Source: Diaphorobacter nitroreducens
GTDB taxonomy: Bacteria > Pseudomonadota > Gammaproteobacteria > Burkholderiales > Burkholderiaceae_C
DNA: 64,000 nucleotides
Assembly: GCA_003755025.1 (NCBI GenBank)
Contig: RJVL01000004.1
Coordinates: forward strand, 1 to 64,000
Direction: 5' to 3'
The notes under the pieces are model-generated. The model was given only the letters and a program-made list of their open reading frames with translations, did no database searches and was not told the origin of the DNA. The translations under genes and the position numbers were made by a program. Each line of letters starts with the position of its first letter. Within the stretch, counting starts at the first letter, position 1. Of this stretch, positions 24,600 through 33,940 are shown one piece after another.

Positions 24600-26753
24600 A
24601 TGCCGCCGCACCACCTTCCTTCCCTTCGCTCCAGTCTTCGTGCATGGACCCGCACGACGGCCCCCGCCCTGGCGCTGCTGTGCCCGCTGGCGATGGCGGC
24701 CGAGCCTGCTCCGGCGCAACTGCCCACGGTGACCGTGCGTGCCGAGGGCGATGCCGATGCGGCCGCGCCGCTGCGCCCCTCCGTGGCGGCGGAGCAGCAG
24801 CGACTGGACCGCGTTCCCGGCGGGACCAACCTGGCCACTCCGCAGCAGGAGACGCGCCTGGCCACGCTGCGCGACGCCCTGGACTACCAGCCGGGCATCG
24901 TGATCCAGGACTTCTTTGGTGCCACGGACCAGCCGCGCCTGTCCATACGCGGGTCGGGCATCCAGAGCAACCCGCTGAACCGCGGCGTGCTGCTGCTGCA
25001 GGACGGACTGCCGCTGAACGACGCCGATGGCTCCTTCATCATCGGCCTGGTGGAGCCGCGCAATGCCGCGTTGGTCAGCGTGCGCCGCGGCGCCAACACG
25101 CTCACGCCGGGCGCGACCACGCTCGGGGGCGAGTTGGACTTCCAGTCGCTCACGGGCGCCGACGAGCGGGGCCGCGTGCGCACCGAGGTGGGCAGCTTTG
25201 GCCGCCAGGCGCTGCAGGGCGCCGTGGGCCTGCAGGGCGCGCAGTGGGATGGGCGCATCAGCGTGAGCGGCGACCGTTACGACGGCTACCGCCACCATTC
25301 GGCGTCGCAGCGCGATGCGCTGCATGCCAACGTGGGGTTCCAGGCCGCCGGCGGGTTCGAGAACCGCACCTACCTGTCGTGGACCGATCTGGACTTCGAC
25401 ATCCCCACCGTCGTGCCCAAGGACCGCGTGCGCACCCAGCCGCGCGGTGTGATGGGCGACGGCGCCACGCCGCAGGACCAGTTGCTCAACGTCTACCGCC
25501 GCGACCCGCGCCGTGAAGCCACGCAGCTGCGCCTGGCCAACCGCTCGCGCTGGGGTGACGATGCGCTGCGCCAGGAGCTGGGCGTCTACTGGCAGGACAC
25601 GGACGACCTGTTCAACAACCAGACCAGCTACACCATCACCCGCAGCCGCACGGCAGGTGCGCAGTGGCAGGCCAGCGGGCAGACGGCCGGTCCCCTGGCC
25701 TGGCGCGCGGCGCTGGGCTGGTCGCGCAGCCGCATGGACCGTGATCTGGATGCCACCAGCCCCGTGAACGGGGCAGCGCTGCAGCGCTTTGGCGCCTATG
25801 ACCTCACGGCCGACAACCTGCAGGCGCTGCTGGCGGCCGACTGGCGCCTGGCGCCGGCATGGACGCTGGTCGGTCAGTGGGGCTGGAGCCACCAGACACG
25901 CGACGCCGCCAGCCGCCTGGACGGCCGCACGCTGCAACAGCAGTGGAGCTTTTCCACGCCCAAGGTGGGGGTGAACTGGACGCCCACGCCGGCCGTGCGC
26001 TGGTGGGCCAACTTGAGCCGCAGCCAGGAGGCGCCCACATTCTGGGAGATCGTCTCCGCCACCGTAGCGCCCAACGCCCCCGCGGCGGCCAGCAGCGAGC
26101 TGGTGCGGCTGGACCTGCAGCGCGCCACCACCTTCGAGGTCGGTGGGCAAGGCCGCTGGGGCGAGGGTGCCCGTGCCCTGCACTGGACGGCTGCCGTGTA
26201 CCGCAGCCAGGTGGCCGGCGAACTCATGAGCACCACCGATGCCAACGGCATCAAGGTGGGCACCTACAACTACGCCGGCGGCACGCGCCACCAGGGCGTG
26301 GAGGCAGGGCTGTCGGGCAGTTGGCCGCTGGGCATGGGCGCACTCGACTGGCGTGGCTCCTGGACGTACAGCGACTTCCGCTTCAAAGACGGCATCTACG
26401 CCGGCAACCGCATCGCCGGCGTGCCGCGCCACTTGATCAATGCCGAGGTGCTGTGGCGCGTCGCCACGGGTGCGGGTGTCTGGCGCATGGGTCCCAGCCT
26501 GCGCTGGATGCCCACCGACACGCCCACCGACCACGCCAACACCGCCGGCAGCGAGCAGGACACCTACGCGCTGCTGGGCTTCAAGCTGGAATGGAAGAGC
26601 GGCCCCTGGACGGCCTACCTGCAGGCCGACAACCTCACCGACCGGCGCTACGCCAGCAGCTATGCCATTCGCAACCAGGCCACGGCCGCGCAGCCGGGCT
26701 ACCTGCCGGGCCTGGGCCGCAACGTGGCGGCGGGCGTGAGCTACCAGTTCTGA
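24600..26753 (+). CDS. TonB-dependent outer-membrane receptor (first of the locus)
   Basis: The protein has 717 residues. A signal peptide (about 1-33, ending LAMAAEP) precedes a TonB box-like LPTVTVRAEG, a plug domain (about 60-190, with RLSIRGSGIQSN and LLQDGLPLNDADG) and a 22-strand barrel ending in aromatic SYQF. It imports a metal chelate or cofactor across the outer membrane. It is the first gene of the run to nnrS, 75 bp from the divergent regulator. The substrate is unknown; iron-complex receptors of the FecA type are the closest by eye. Confidence 0.88.
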   Translation: MPPHHLPSLRSSLRAWTRTTAPALALLCPLAMAAEPAPAQLPTVTVRAEGDADAAAPLRPSVAAEQQRLDRVPGGTNLATPQQETRLATLRDALDYQPGIVIQDFFGATDQPRLSIRGSGIQSNPLNRGVLLLQDGLPLNDADGSFIIGLVEPRNAALVSVRRGANTLTPGATTLGGELDFQSLTGADERGRVRTEVGSFGRQALQGAVGLQGAQWDGRISVSGDRYDGYRHHSASQRDALHANVGFQAAGGFENRTYLSWTDLDFDIPTVVPKDRVRTQPRGVMGDGATPQDQLLNVYRRDPRREATQLRLANRSRWGDDALRQELGVYWQDTDDLFNNQTSYTITRSRTAGAQWQASGQTAGPLAWRAALGWSRSRMDRDLDATSPVNGAALQRFGAYDLTADNLQALLAADWRLAPAWTLVGQWGWSHQTRDAASRLDGRTLQQQWSFSTPKVGVNWTPTPAVRWWANLSRSQEAPTFWEIVSATVAPNAPAAASSELVRLDLQRATTFEVGGQGRWGEGARALHWTAAVYRSQVAGELMSTTDANGIKVGTYNYAGGTRHQGVEAGLSGSWPLGMGALDWRGSWTYSDFRFKDGIYAGNRIAGVPRHLINAEVLWRVATGAGVWRMGPSLRWMPTDTPTDHANTAGSEQDTYALLGFKLEWKSGPWTAYLQADNLTDRRYASSYAIRNQATAAQPGYLPGLGRNVAAGVSYQF

Positions 26754-26763
26754 GGGCGATGCG

Positions 26764-27894
26764 ATGCTGACGAACCCTGTGCAGTCCGTTGACCAGGGCC
26801 GCCGCCGCCTGCTGCAGACCTCGGGTGCGTTCGCGCTCGCCGGGTTGCCGGCATGGGGCGCGGCGGCTCCCGCTGCGCCTGCCGCTCCTGCCGCGCCGCT
26901 GGCCCGCCTGGTGCTGGCCGGGCCGCCAGCCATCGTCTCGGCGCCCCTGATCCACATGGCCGAGACTCAGGCGCTGGCGGGCGTGGCCGAGCGTGTGGAG
27001 TTCACCCCCTGGCGCGACCCCGACCAGCTGCGCGTGATGGCCTTGGGCCGCAAGGCGGATGTGCTGGCCATGCCCAGCAACGTGGCGGCCAACCTCTACA
27101 ACCGTGGCGCGGGCGTCACGCTGCTGAGCATCTCCACCTGGGGCGCGCTGTGGATCGTCACGCGTGATGGCGCGCGGCGCACGCTGGCGGATTTTCGCGG
27201 CGAGGAAATCGCCGTGCCTTTCCGCGGCGACATGCCGGATCTGATGCTGCAACTGCTTACAGCCCGGCAGGGGCTGGACGTGCGGCGCGACTTCCGCGTG
27301 CGCTACGTGCCCACGCCCATGGAAGCCATGCAGTTGCTCATCACACGCCGGGTGCGCCATGCGCTGCTGTCGGAGCCCGCCGTGTCCCTGGCGCTGCGCA
27401 AGACGCAGTCCTTTCCCCTCGGGCTGGTGGCGCCCGAGCTGCACCGCGGCGCCGACCTGCAGCAGGAATGGGGCCGTGTGTTCCAGCGCGCGCCGCGCAT
27501 CCCGCAGGCGGGCATTGCCGCCGTGGGCGCCCTGCGCGGGCAAGGCGCCGCGCTCGCGGCCGTGGACGCAGCCTATGCGCGCTCCGTCGCCTGGTGTCGC
27601 GCCCATCCCCAGGAGTGCGGCCGCATGGTGGCCGCACGCATCGACCTGCTGACCCCCGACGCCGTGGCCGACGCGCTGGCCACCAGCCAGCTGGACGCAG
27701 TCCCGGCGCAGCGGGCGCGCGCCGAGGTCGACTTCTTCTTCCAGCAACTGCTCGCGCGCGACCCTGCGCTGCTGGGCGGGCGGCTGCCCGACTCCGGTTT
27801 CTTCCACTCTCCCGCCCAGCCCCACGCCAGCAATGCGGCGCCAGCGTCCAGCCACTGCGGTCTTTCCTCAGGACGTTCATGCCACACCACTTGA
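26764..27894 (+). CDS. ABC transporter substrate-binding protein (NitT/TauT type), Tat signal
   Basis: The protein has 376 residues. A twin-arginine-like signal GRRRLLQTSGAFAL occurs at about 12-25. The mature part has the SsuA/ThiY-like layout (MPSNVAANLYNRGAGVTLLS, the hinge near VPFRGDMPDLMLQLL, and PMEAMQLLITRRVRHALLSEP). It starts 10 bp after the first receptor and overlaps the second receptor by 16 bp. Its permease and ATPase are probably the genes at 34814 and 35602 in the same run. The ligand is unknown. Confidence 0.85.
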   Translation: MLTNPVQSVDQGRRRLLQTSGAFALAGLPAWGAAAPAAPAAPAAPLARLVLAGPPAIVSAPLIHMAETQALAGVAERVEFTPWRDPDQLRVMALGRKADVLAMPSNVAANLYNRGAGVTLLSISTWGALWIVTRDGARRTLADFRGEEIAVPFRGDMPDLMLQLLTARQGLDVRRDFRVRYVPTPMEAMQLLITRRVRHALLSEPAVSLALRKTQSFPLGLVAPELHRGADLQQEWGRVFQRAPRIPQAGIAAVGALRGQGAALAAVDAAYARSVAWCRAHPQECGRMVAARIDLLTPDAVADALATSQLDAVPAQRARAEVDFFFQQLLARDPALLGGRLPDSGFFHSPAQPHASNAAPASSHCGLSSGRSCHTT

Positions 27895-29831
27895 TCCATG
27901 TGACCCTTTGCCGTCGCCATCCGCTGGCCCTGGCCGCCTTGCTGTGCCTGTCGGGCGCCGCGCGTGCCCAGGCCGCGGCCGAGGCCCCGGCCGCCACCGC
28001 CCTGGCGCCCGTCACCGTGACCGCAACACTGACCGAGCAGGACGCCCGCACGGCGCCCGCCAGCGTCACCGTGATCACCGCGCAGGACCTCGCCGAGCGC
28101 AACGCGGCCGACCTGCTGGACGCCGTGCGCGGCGCGCCGGGCATCACCTTCAGCGCGCGCCAGGTGGGCGGGCGCAAGACGCTCGCGCTGCGCGGGCTGG
28201 AGGGCAAGCACACGCTCACACTCATCGACGGGCGGCGCATCAGCGCGAGCGACGACGTGATCGGCCATTCCGACTACCAGTACGGCTGGCTGCCGGTGTC
28301 GGCCATCGAGCGTGTGGAAATCATCCGCGGGCCGATGTCGGCGCTGTACGGGTCCGAGGCGCTGGGCGGCGTGGTCAACATCATCACGCGCAAGCCGGGC
28401 GACCGCTGGATCGGCTCGCTGGGCTTCAACGCCGCCTTCCCCGCCGGCGGCGAGGCCGCGGCCGAAGGGGGCGCCTCGCTGTTTGCGGCGGGCCCACTGA
28501 ACGACCGGCTGCGCCTGTCGGTGAATGCCGAGTACGCCCACCGCGACGCCGTGGCGCAGCGCGAGGACCCGCGCTACAGCGAGATCGAGGGGCGCAAGCC
28601 GCGCAGCCTGGGGCTGAACGCCGAGCTGGACCTGGCGCCCGGCCACCGGCTGGAGGCCGGCGTGACCGATGGCGAGGAACGGCGCTTTTACGACGACGTG
28701 AGCGGCGCGCGCCCCTATGCCAACCGCTATGACCTCGACCGCCGCCAGACGCACGTGGGGTGGAAGGGCGAGATAGGCGCCTGGAAGGCGCAGGCACGCG
28801 CCTACCGCAGCGAGATCAGCGTGCGCAACAGCCGCACCAACGGCGTCAGCCCCACGCGGGCGCAGGACATGACGGACGATGTGGTGGACGGCCACGCCAC
28901 CACCCGCTGGGGTGGCCACCAGGTCACCGTGGGCGGCGAGTGGCGCAATGAAGAGCTGGTGAATTCCGGCCTGCTGAACGGCCGCGACGACGTGTCGCAC
29001 AAGGCCCTGTTCGTGCAGGACGAGTTCGCGCTGGGCACGAACCTGCTGGCCACGCTGGGCCTGCGCGCGGACCACCACGGCATCTTCGGCTCCGAGCTGA
29101 GCCCCCGCGCCTACCTGGTGTGGGAAGCCAGCCCCGCGCTGGTGGTCAAGGGCGGCCTGGGACACGCCTTCAAGGCGCCCACGCTCAAGCAGATCTCGCC
29201 GAACTACGTGGGCGCCGAGGGGCCGCACACCTTCCGGGGCAACGCCGACATCCAGCCGGAGACCTCCAACTCCTTCGAGATCGGGGCCGACTGGCAGGTC
29301 AGCCCCGCTTGGTCGCTGCGCGCCACCGCGTTCCATACCGAGGTCAAGCAGCTCATCACCTACCGCCTGATCCAGCAGGTGGGCACGCGCCGCACCTACC
29401 TCTACGACAACGTGGACGCGGCGCGCATCCAGGGCCTGGAGGCCGGCTTCACCTGGGCCATCACCGACGCGCTGCGCTGGAGCATGGACGCCACGCTGCT
29501 GCGCACCCGTGACAAGGCCACGGGCGAGCGCCTGTCCGACCGGCCCGACACCAGCGTGGCCTCGCGCCTGGCATGGCGCGTGGCGGGCTGGGACGCGCAG
29601 CTGGGCGCCGAGTACACGGGCCGCCAGACCAGCTCCGGTCAGCGCCTGCCCGCTTACACGCTGTGGAACGCGAGCGTGGGGCGCGCCTGGGCGCTGGGCG
29701 CGCACCAACGTCTGAACCTGCGCGCCGGCCTGGAGAACCTGGGCGACCTGCGCCTGGCGGAGAAGTCCCCCGCGTTCGGCTATGCCGAGCAGGGCCGCCG
29801 CGTCTTCGTGAGTGCGCGGCTGGATTTCTGA
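27879..29831 (+). CDS. TonB-dependent outer-membrane receptor (HmuR/BtuB-like)
   Basis: The protein has 650 residues with a signal peptide ending near ARAQAA (about residue 30). The plug has PASVTVITAQDLAERNAADLLDAV, LALRGLEGKHTLTLIDG and RVEIIRGPMSALYGSEALGGVVNIIT, strongly typical of BtuB/HmuR-type receptors, and the barrel ends in ARLDF. Position directly before a CobN-like gene mirrors hmuR-hmuS of Bacteroidetes, so haem or another tetrapyrrole is the likeliest cargo. The ATG at 27879 lies inside the end of the binding-protein gene with AGGA upstream, indicating translational coupling. Confidence 0.9.
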   Translation: MPHHLIHVTLCRRHPLALAALLCLSGAARAQAAAEAPAATALAPVTVTATLTEQDARTAPASVTVITAQDLAERNAADLLDAVRGAPGITFSARQVGGRKTLALRGLEGKHTLTLIDGRRISASDDVIGHSDYQYGWLPVSAIERVEIIRGPMSALYGSEALGGVVNIITRKPGDRWIGSLGFNAAFPAGGEAAAEGGASLFAAGPLNDRLRLSVNAEYAHRDAVAQREDPRYSEIEGRKPRSLGLNAELDLAPGHRLEAGVTDGEERRFYDDVSGARPYANRYDLDRRQTHVGWKGEIGAWKAQARAYRSEISVRNSRTNGVSPTRAQDMTDDVVDGHATTRWGGHQVTVGGEWRNEELVNSGLLNGRDDVSHKALFVQDEFALGTNLLATLGLRADHHGIFGSELSPRAYLVWEASPALVVKGGLGHAFKAPTLKQISPNYVGAEGPHTFRGNADIQPETSNSFEIGADWQVSPAWSLRATAFHTEVKQLITYRLIQQVGTRRTYLYDNVDAARIQGLEAGFTWAITDALRWSMDATLLRTRDKATGERLSDRPDTSVASRLAWRVAGWDAQLGAEYTGRQTSSGQRLPAYTLWNASVGRAWALGAHQRLNLRAGLENLGDLRLAEKSPAFGYAEQGRRVFVSARLDF

Positions 29832-29850
29832 ACGCTTTGCGCGGGCGGTA

Positions 29851-29904
29851 TTGTTTTGATAGCTGTTCGCGCTTGATACACAAGGGCTGGAGGCCGATTT
29901 GCTT
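29851..29904 (+). repeat. Interspersed repeat copy overlapping the CobN-like start
   Basis: TGTTTTGATAGCTGTTCGCG, then CTTGATACACAAGGGCTGGAGGCC, reads as one copy of the repeat. Its GGAGGCC end serves as the ribosome binding site of the gene starting at 29899. Confidence 0.8.
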
Positions 29905-32900
29905 AAAAAATGGTTGATGGGCCTGATGCTGCTGCTTACGGGCGCGGCGCAGGCGGCATCGGTGCTGTTCATTGCCACGGGCAACGTACCGGCTGGCAAG
30001 TTCCATCAGTTGGCCGAGATCGCGCGCCCGCACGGGCTGACCGTGGAGGTGCGCTTCCTGGGCAGCCTGCCCGCCGACGTGGACGGCGGGCTGTGGCGTG
30101 GGCATGACGCGGTGTTCTTCGACAGCTACCTGCAGGACGAGGTGCGCGCGCGGCTCACGCGCGCGCTGCCCGCCCTGGCAGTGCCGCATGCCTGGCTGTA
30201 CGACGCGCGTCCCGCCTGGGGCGGCGGCCTGCCCGAGGCCGTGGCGCAGCGGCTCGTGCGCTACTACGCCAGCGGCGGGCGCCAGAACTTCGAGGGGTTC
30301 TTCGCCACGCTGGCGGCGCAGCTGCAGGGGCGCGACGCGCTGGCCGCCGCTGCGCCGCCCGTGGTGTTCCCCAAAACCGGCATCTACCACCCGCGCGCGC
30401 CGGGCCTGGTGACGGCCGACCCCGCCGCCTACCTGCGCGCGCAGGGCGTCGACCCCACGGACGGCCAGCGCCGCCCCGTGGTCGCCATCGCCCTGCACCA
30501 GCAGTACATCGCCTCGATGCAGACGGCATTCATCGACGACCTCATCGCGCGCATCGAAGCCGCCGGCGCCACGGCGCTGGCGTTCTACACGCCCATGCTC
30601 GACCCGGGCGGCGTCACGCGCGTGCTGCAGCCCGGCGGCGCGGGCACGCCGGTGCTGGCCGACGTGCTCATCAACACGCAGATCATGTTGAACGCCGACG
30701 AGCGGCGCGCCGAGTTCACGCGGCTGGGCATGCCCGTGCTGCAGGCCATGCCCTACCGGCGGGGCGACGAGGCCCAGTGGGCCGACAGCCCGCAGGGCGT
30801 GGCCCTCATGGACGTGCCCTTCTACCTGGCCCAGGCCGAGTACGCGGGCGTGGTGGACATCCAGGTGGCCGCCGCCACGCGCGCGGGGGACGAGCAGGTC
30901 GTGCCCATCGCCGCGCAGGCCGCCGCCGTCGTCGGCAAGGCGATCAACCTGGTGGCGCTGCAGCGCAAGGCGAACGCCGACAAGCGCATCGCCGTGTTCT
31001 TCTGGAATTACCCGCCGGGGGAGAAGAACCTGTCGGCCTCGTTCCTCAACGTCCCGCGCAGCCTGCAGGCCACGCTGGCCGCGCTGCGCGGCGCGGGCTA
31101 CGACACCCAGGCCGCGGACGAGCAGCCGCTGATCGCGCAGTTGCAGCGCCTGCTCGCGCCCGCCTACCGCGACGATATGTTGGCGCCCTTGCTGCGCGAT
31201 GGTCTGGCCGACCGCCTGCCGATGCAGGAATACCGCGCCTGGCTCGCCACGCTGCCCGCGGCCACGCGCAATGCGCTGCACAAGAGCTGGGGGGCGCCCG
31301 AGGACTCGTCGATGGTGGTGCGCGAAGGCGGCCAGGCGTTCTTCGTCATCCCGCGCCTCATGCTGGGCAAAGTGGCGCTGCTGCCGCAGCCGCCGCGCGG
31401 CGAAAAGTGGGCAGACAAGGAGAAGTCGCTCTACCACTCCACCAGCGCCTGGCCTTCCCACCACTACCTGGCCGTGTACCTGTGGGCGCGGCGGAACGTG
31501 GGCGATGCCTTCGTGCACTTCGGCACGCACGGCAGCCAGGAATGGCTGCCGGGCAAGGAGCGCGGCCTGGCCGTGACCGACCCTGGCATGCTGGCCGTGG
31601 GTGATGTGCCCGTGGCCTACCCCTACATCGCCGACAACATCGGCGAGGCGCAGCAGGCGCGCCGGCGCGGGCGCGCGGTGATCGTGAGCCACCAGACGCC
31701 GCCGTTTCAGCCCGCGGGGCTGCATGCGCAGCTCACCGCGCTGCACGACCTGCTGCACGCCTGGGTGGCGCAGGACGAGGGTGCGGTGAAGGAGCGCATC
31801 GCCGCCGATCTGCTGGGGGGCGCCGAGAAGCAGCGCATCGTGGCCGACATGGGGCTCACCGCCGCGCAGGCGCGCGCCGACTTCGCGGGCTTCGTCAACC
31901 AGTTGCATGCGCACCTGCACGAACTGGCCGAGACCGCCCAGCCCCTGGGCCTGCACGCGCTGGGCACCGCGCCGGCCGACGCGCACCGCCTGGGCACCGT
32001 ACTGCTGATGCTGGGCCGCCCCTACTGGGAGGCTGCCGCGCGCCATGCGGGCACACCGGCCGAGGACATCGACGAAGCCCTGGTGGGCGACTACGAGCGC
32101 ATGGCGCAGACCGTGCCCTACCGCCTGCTGGCGCGCCATCTGCTGGAGGGCGAAGCCGACGACGCGCTGCCCGCGCCGCTGCGAGACCACATGGCCCAGG
32201 CGCGGCAGTGGTGGCAGGCCATCGGCGCACAGAACGAACTGCCGGCGCTGCTCGCCGTGCTGGCGGGGCGGCACCTGCCCACGTCCTACGGCGGCGATCC
32301 GCTCAAGAACCCCGACGCCTACCCGACGGGCCGCAACCTGTATGGCTTCGACCCTTCGCGCGTGCCTACCCCGCAGGCCTGGGAGGCCGGCAAGCAGGCC
32401 GCCGAGCAGCTCATTGCCGCCTACCGCGAACAGCATGGCGGCACCGCGCCCACCAAGGTCACCTTCTCGCTCTGGTCGGTGGAAACCATGCGCCACCAGG
32501 GCCTGCTGGAGGCGCAGGCGCTGTGGCTCATGGGGGTGGAGCCGGTGTGGGACCAGGGCGGGCGCGTCACCGGCATGCGGCTGGTGCCGCGCAAGCAGCT
32601 CGCCCGCCCGCGGGTGGACGTGGTGCTGTCGGCCACCGGCCTGTATCGCGACCATTTCCCCAACGCCATGCAGCAGCTTGCGCGCGCCGCGCAGCTGGCC
32701 GCGCAGGCCGACGAGCCCGACAACCCCGTGGCGGCCAACGCCCGCGCCATCGCCGAGCGGCTGCGCGCGCGCGGCATGGCGGAGGGCGCGGCGCTGCGCG
32801 CGGGCCAGACACGTATCTTCTCTTCCGAGTCGGGCCGCTACGGCACGGGGCTGGACGACGCGGTGCTGGCCACCGACACCTGGCAGGGCAACGCCGAGGG

Positions 32901-33927
32901 CGACCGCAAGCTCGCGCAGCTCTATCTCTCGCGCATGCAGTACGCCTACGGGCCCGACGAGTCCGAGTGGGGCAGCCTGCCTGCCGCGCAACGCGGCGGC
33001 AAGGACGGGACGGGCAACCTCTATGCCGAGCACCTGCGCGGCACGCAGGCCGCCGTGCTCTCGCGCAGCTCCAATACCTACGGCATGCTGACCACCGACG
33101 ACCCGTTCCAGTACCTGGGCGGCATTGCGCTGGCCGTGCGCCACCTCGACGGCAAGGCTCCGCAGCTGCTCATCAGCAACCTGCGCGGGCCGGGCAGCGG
33201 GCGCGTGGAAGGCGCGGCGCAGTTTCTCGCCAAGGAGCTGGCGACGCGCCAGTTCCACCCCGGCTACATCCAGGGCCTGATGAAGGAAGGCTACGCGGGC
33301 ACGCTGCAGGTGCTGGACGCCACCAACAACTTCTGGGGCTGGACGGCCGTAGCGCGTGAGATCGTGCGCGACGACCAGTGGCAGGAGATGGCCGACGTCT
33401 ACGTGCGCGACAAGCACCGCCTGGGCCTGGATGCCTGGTTCGAGCAGCACAACCCGCACGCCCTGGCGCAGACCATCGAGCGCATGCTGGAGGCCGCGCG
33501 CCAGGGCTACTGGCAGGCCGATGCGCAAACGCTGCAGACCCTCAAGAGCCGCTGGCGCGACCTGTCGCGGCGCTTCGACGTGCGCAGCGACAACGCGCAC
33601 TTTGCGTCCTTCGTTGCCGAGGGGGCGCCGCAGGCCGCCGCGATGGGCTTCGGCCTGCAGTCGCCTGCGCGCGCCGCGCGTCCCACGGCAACGCCATCCG
33701 TGGCCCCGCAAGCGCCGACGGTGCCTGAGCCGCAGGCCCCGCCCGATCCGGCCCCCGAACCCGTGCCGCCACCGCCCACGGTAACGGGCATGCGCCTGGC
33801 ACCCGTGGAGCCGGTGCAGCCCCCCCGACCTACGCTGGCCACGGTCGCGCTGGGGCTGCTGCTTGCGGCCATCACCGCGGCGGGCGCCCTGCGCCAGCGC
33901 CGGCGCACCCTTGTTCCATCCCATTGA
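29899..33927 (+). CDS. Periplasmic, membrane-anchored CobN-like chelatase (HmuS-like)
   Basis: The protein has 1342 residues and belongs to the CobN/BchH family of large metallochelatase subunits: HFGTHGSQEWLPGKE near 540-555 and NPDAYPTGRNLYGFDPSRVP near 805-824 are clear CobN signatures. Unlike cytoplasmic CobN, it begins with a signal peptide (LKKWLMGLMLLLTGAAQA) and ends with a Pro-rich linker (about 1255-1300), one membrane helix (about 1311-1331) and RQRRR, so it should sit in the periplasm tethered to the inner membrane. No CobS/CobT or ChlI/ChlD ATPase gene is nearby. The neighbouring ExbB/DUF2149-like pair suggests energy from the proton gradient. HmuS of Bacteroidetes, a CobN-like protein of haem use, is the best precedent. 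The start is TTG at 29899 after GGAGG; ATG at 29917 would lose the Lys-Lys of the signal peptide. Confidence 0.88.
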   Translation: MLKKWLMGLMLLLTGAAQAASVLFIATGNVPAGKFHQLAEIARPHGLTVEVRFLGSLPADVDGGLWRGHDAVFFDSYLQDEVRARLTRALPALAVPHAWLYDARPAWGGGLPEAVAQRLVRYYASGGRQNFEGFFATLAAQLQGRDALAAAAPPVVFPKTGIYHPRAPGLVTADPAAYLRAQGVDPTDGQRRPVVAIALHQQYIASMQTAFIDDLIARIEAAGATALAFYTPMLDPGGVTRVLQPGGAGTPVLADVLINTQIMLNADERRAEFTRLGMPVLQAMPYRRGDEAQWADSPQGVALMDVPFYLAQAEYAGVVDIQVAAATRAGDEQVVPIAAQAAAVVGKAINLVALQRKANADKRIAVFFWNYPPGEKNLSASFLNVPRSLQATLAALRGAGYDTQAADEQPLIAQLQRLLAPAYRDDMLAPLLRDGLADRLPMQEYRAWLATLPAATRNALHKSWGAPEDSSMVVREGGQAFFVIPRLMLGKVALLPQPPRGEKWADKEKSLYHSTSAWPSHHYLAVYLWARRNVGDAFVHFGTHGSQEWLPGKERGLAVTDPGMLAVGDVPVAYPYIADNIGEAQQARRRGRAVIVSHQTPPFQPAGLHAQLTALHDLLHAWVAQDEGAVKERIAADLLGGAEKQRIVADMGLTAAQARADFAGFVNQLHAHLHELAETAQPLGLHALGTAPADAHRLGTVLLMLGRPYWEAAARHAGTPAEDIDEALVGDYERMAQTVPYRLLARHLLEGEADDALPAPLRDHMAQARQWWQAIGAQNELPALLAVLAGRHLPTSYGGDPLKNPDAYPTGRNLYGFDPSRVPTPQAWEAGKQAAEQLIAAYREQHGGTAPTKVTFSLWSVETMRHQGLLEAQALWLMGVEPVWDQGGRVTGMRLVPRKQLARPRVDVVLSATGLYRDHFPNAMQQLARAAQLAAQADEPDNPVAANARAIAERLRARGMAEGAALRAGQTRIFSSESGRYGTGLDDAVLATDTWQGNAEGDRKLAQLYLSRMQYAYGPDESEWGSLPAAQRGGKDGTGNLYAEHLRGTQAAVLSRSSNTYGMLTTDDPFQYLGGIALAVRHLDGKAPQLLISNLRGPGSGRVEGAAQFLAKELATRQFHPGYIQGLMKEGYAGTLQVLDATNNFWGWTAVAREIVRDDQWQEMADVYVRDKHRLGLDAWFEQHNPHALAQTIERMLEAARQGYWQADAQTLQTLKSRWRDLSRRFDVRSDNAHFASFVAEGAPQAAAMGFGLQSPARAARPTATPSVAPQAPTVPEPQAPPDPAPEPVPPPPTVTGMRLAPVEPVQPPRPTLATVALGLLLAAITAAGALRQRRRTLVPSH

Positions 33928-33940
33928 ACCTCGATACACC

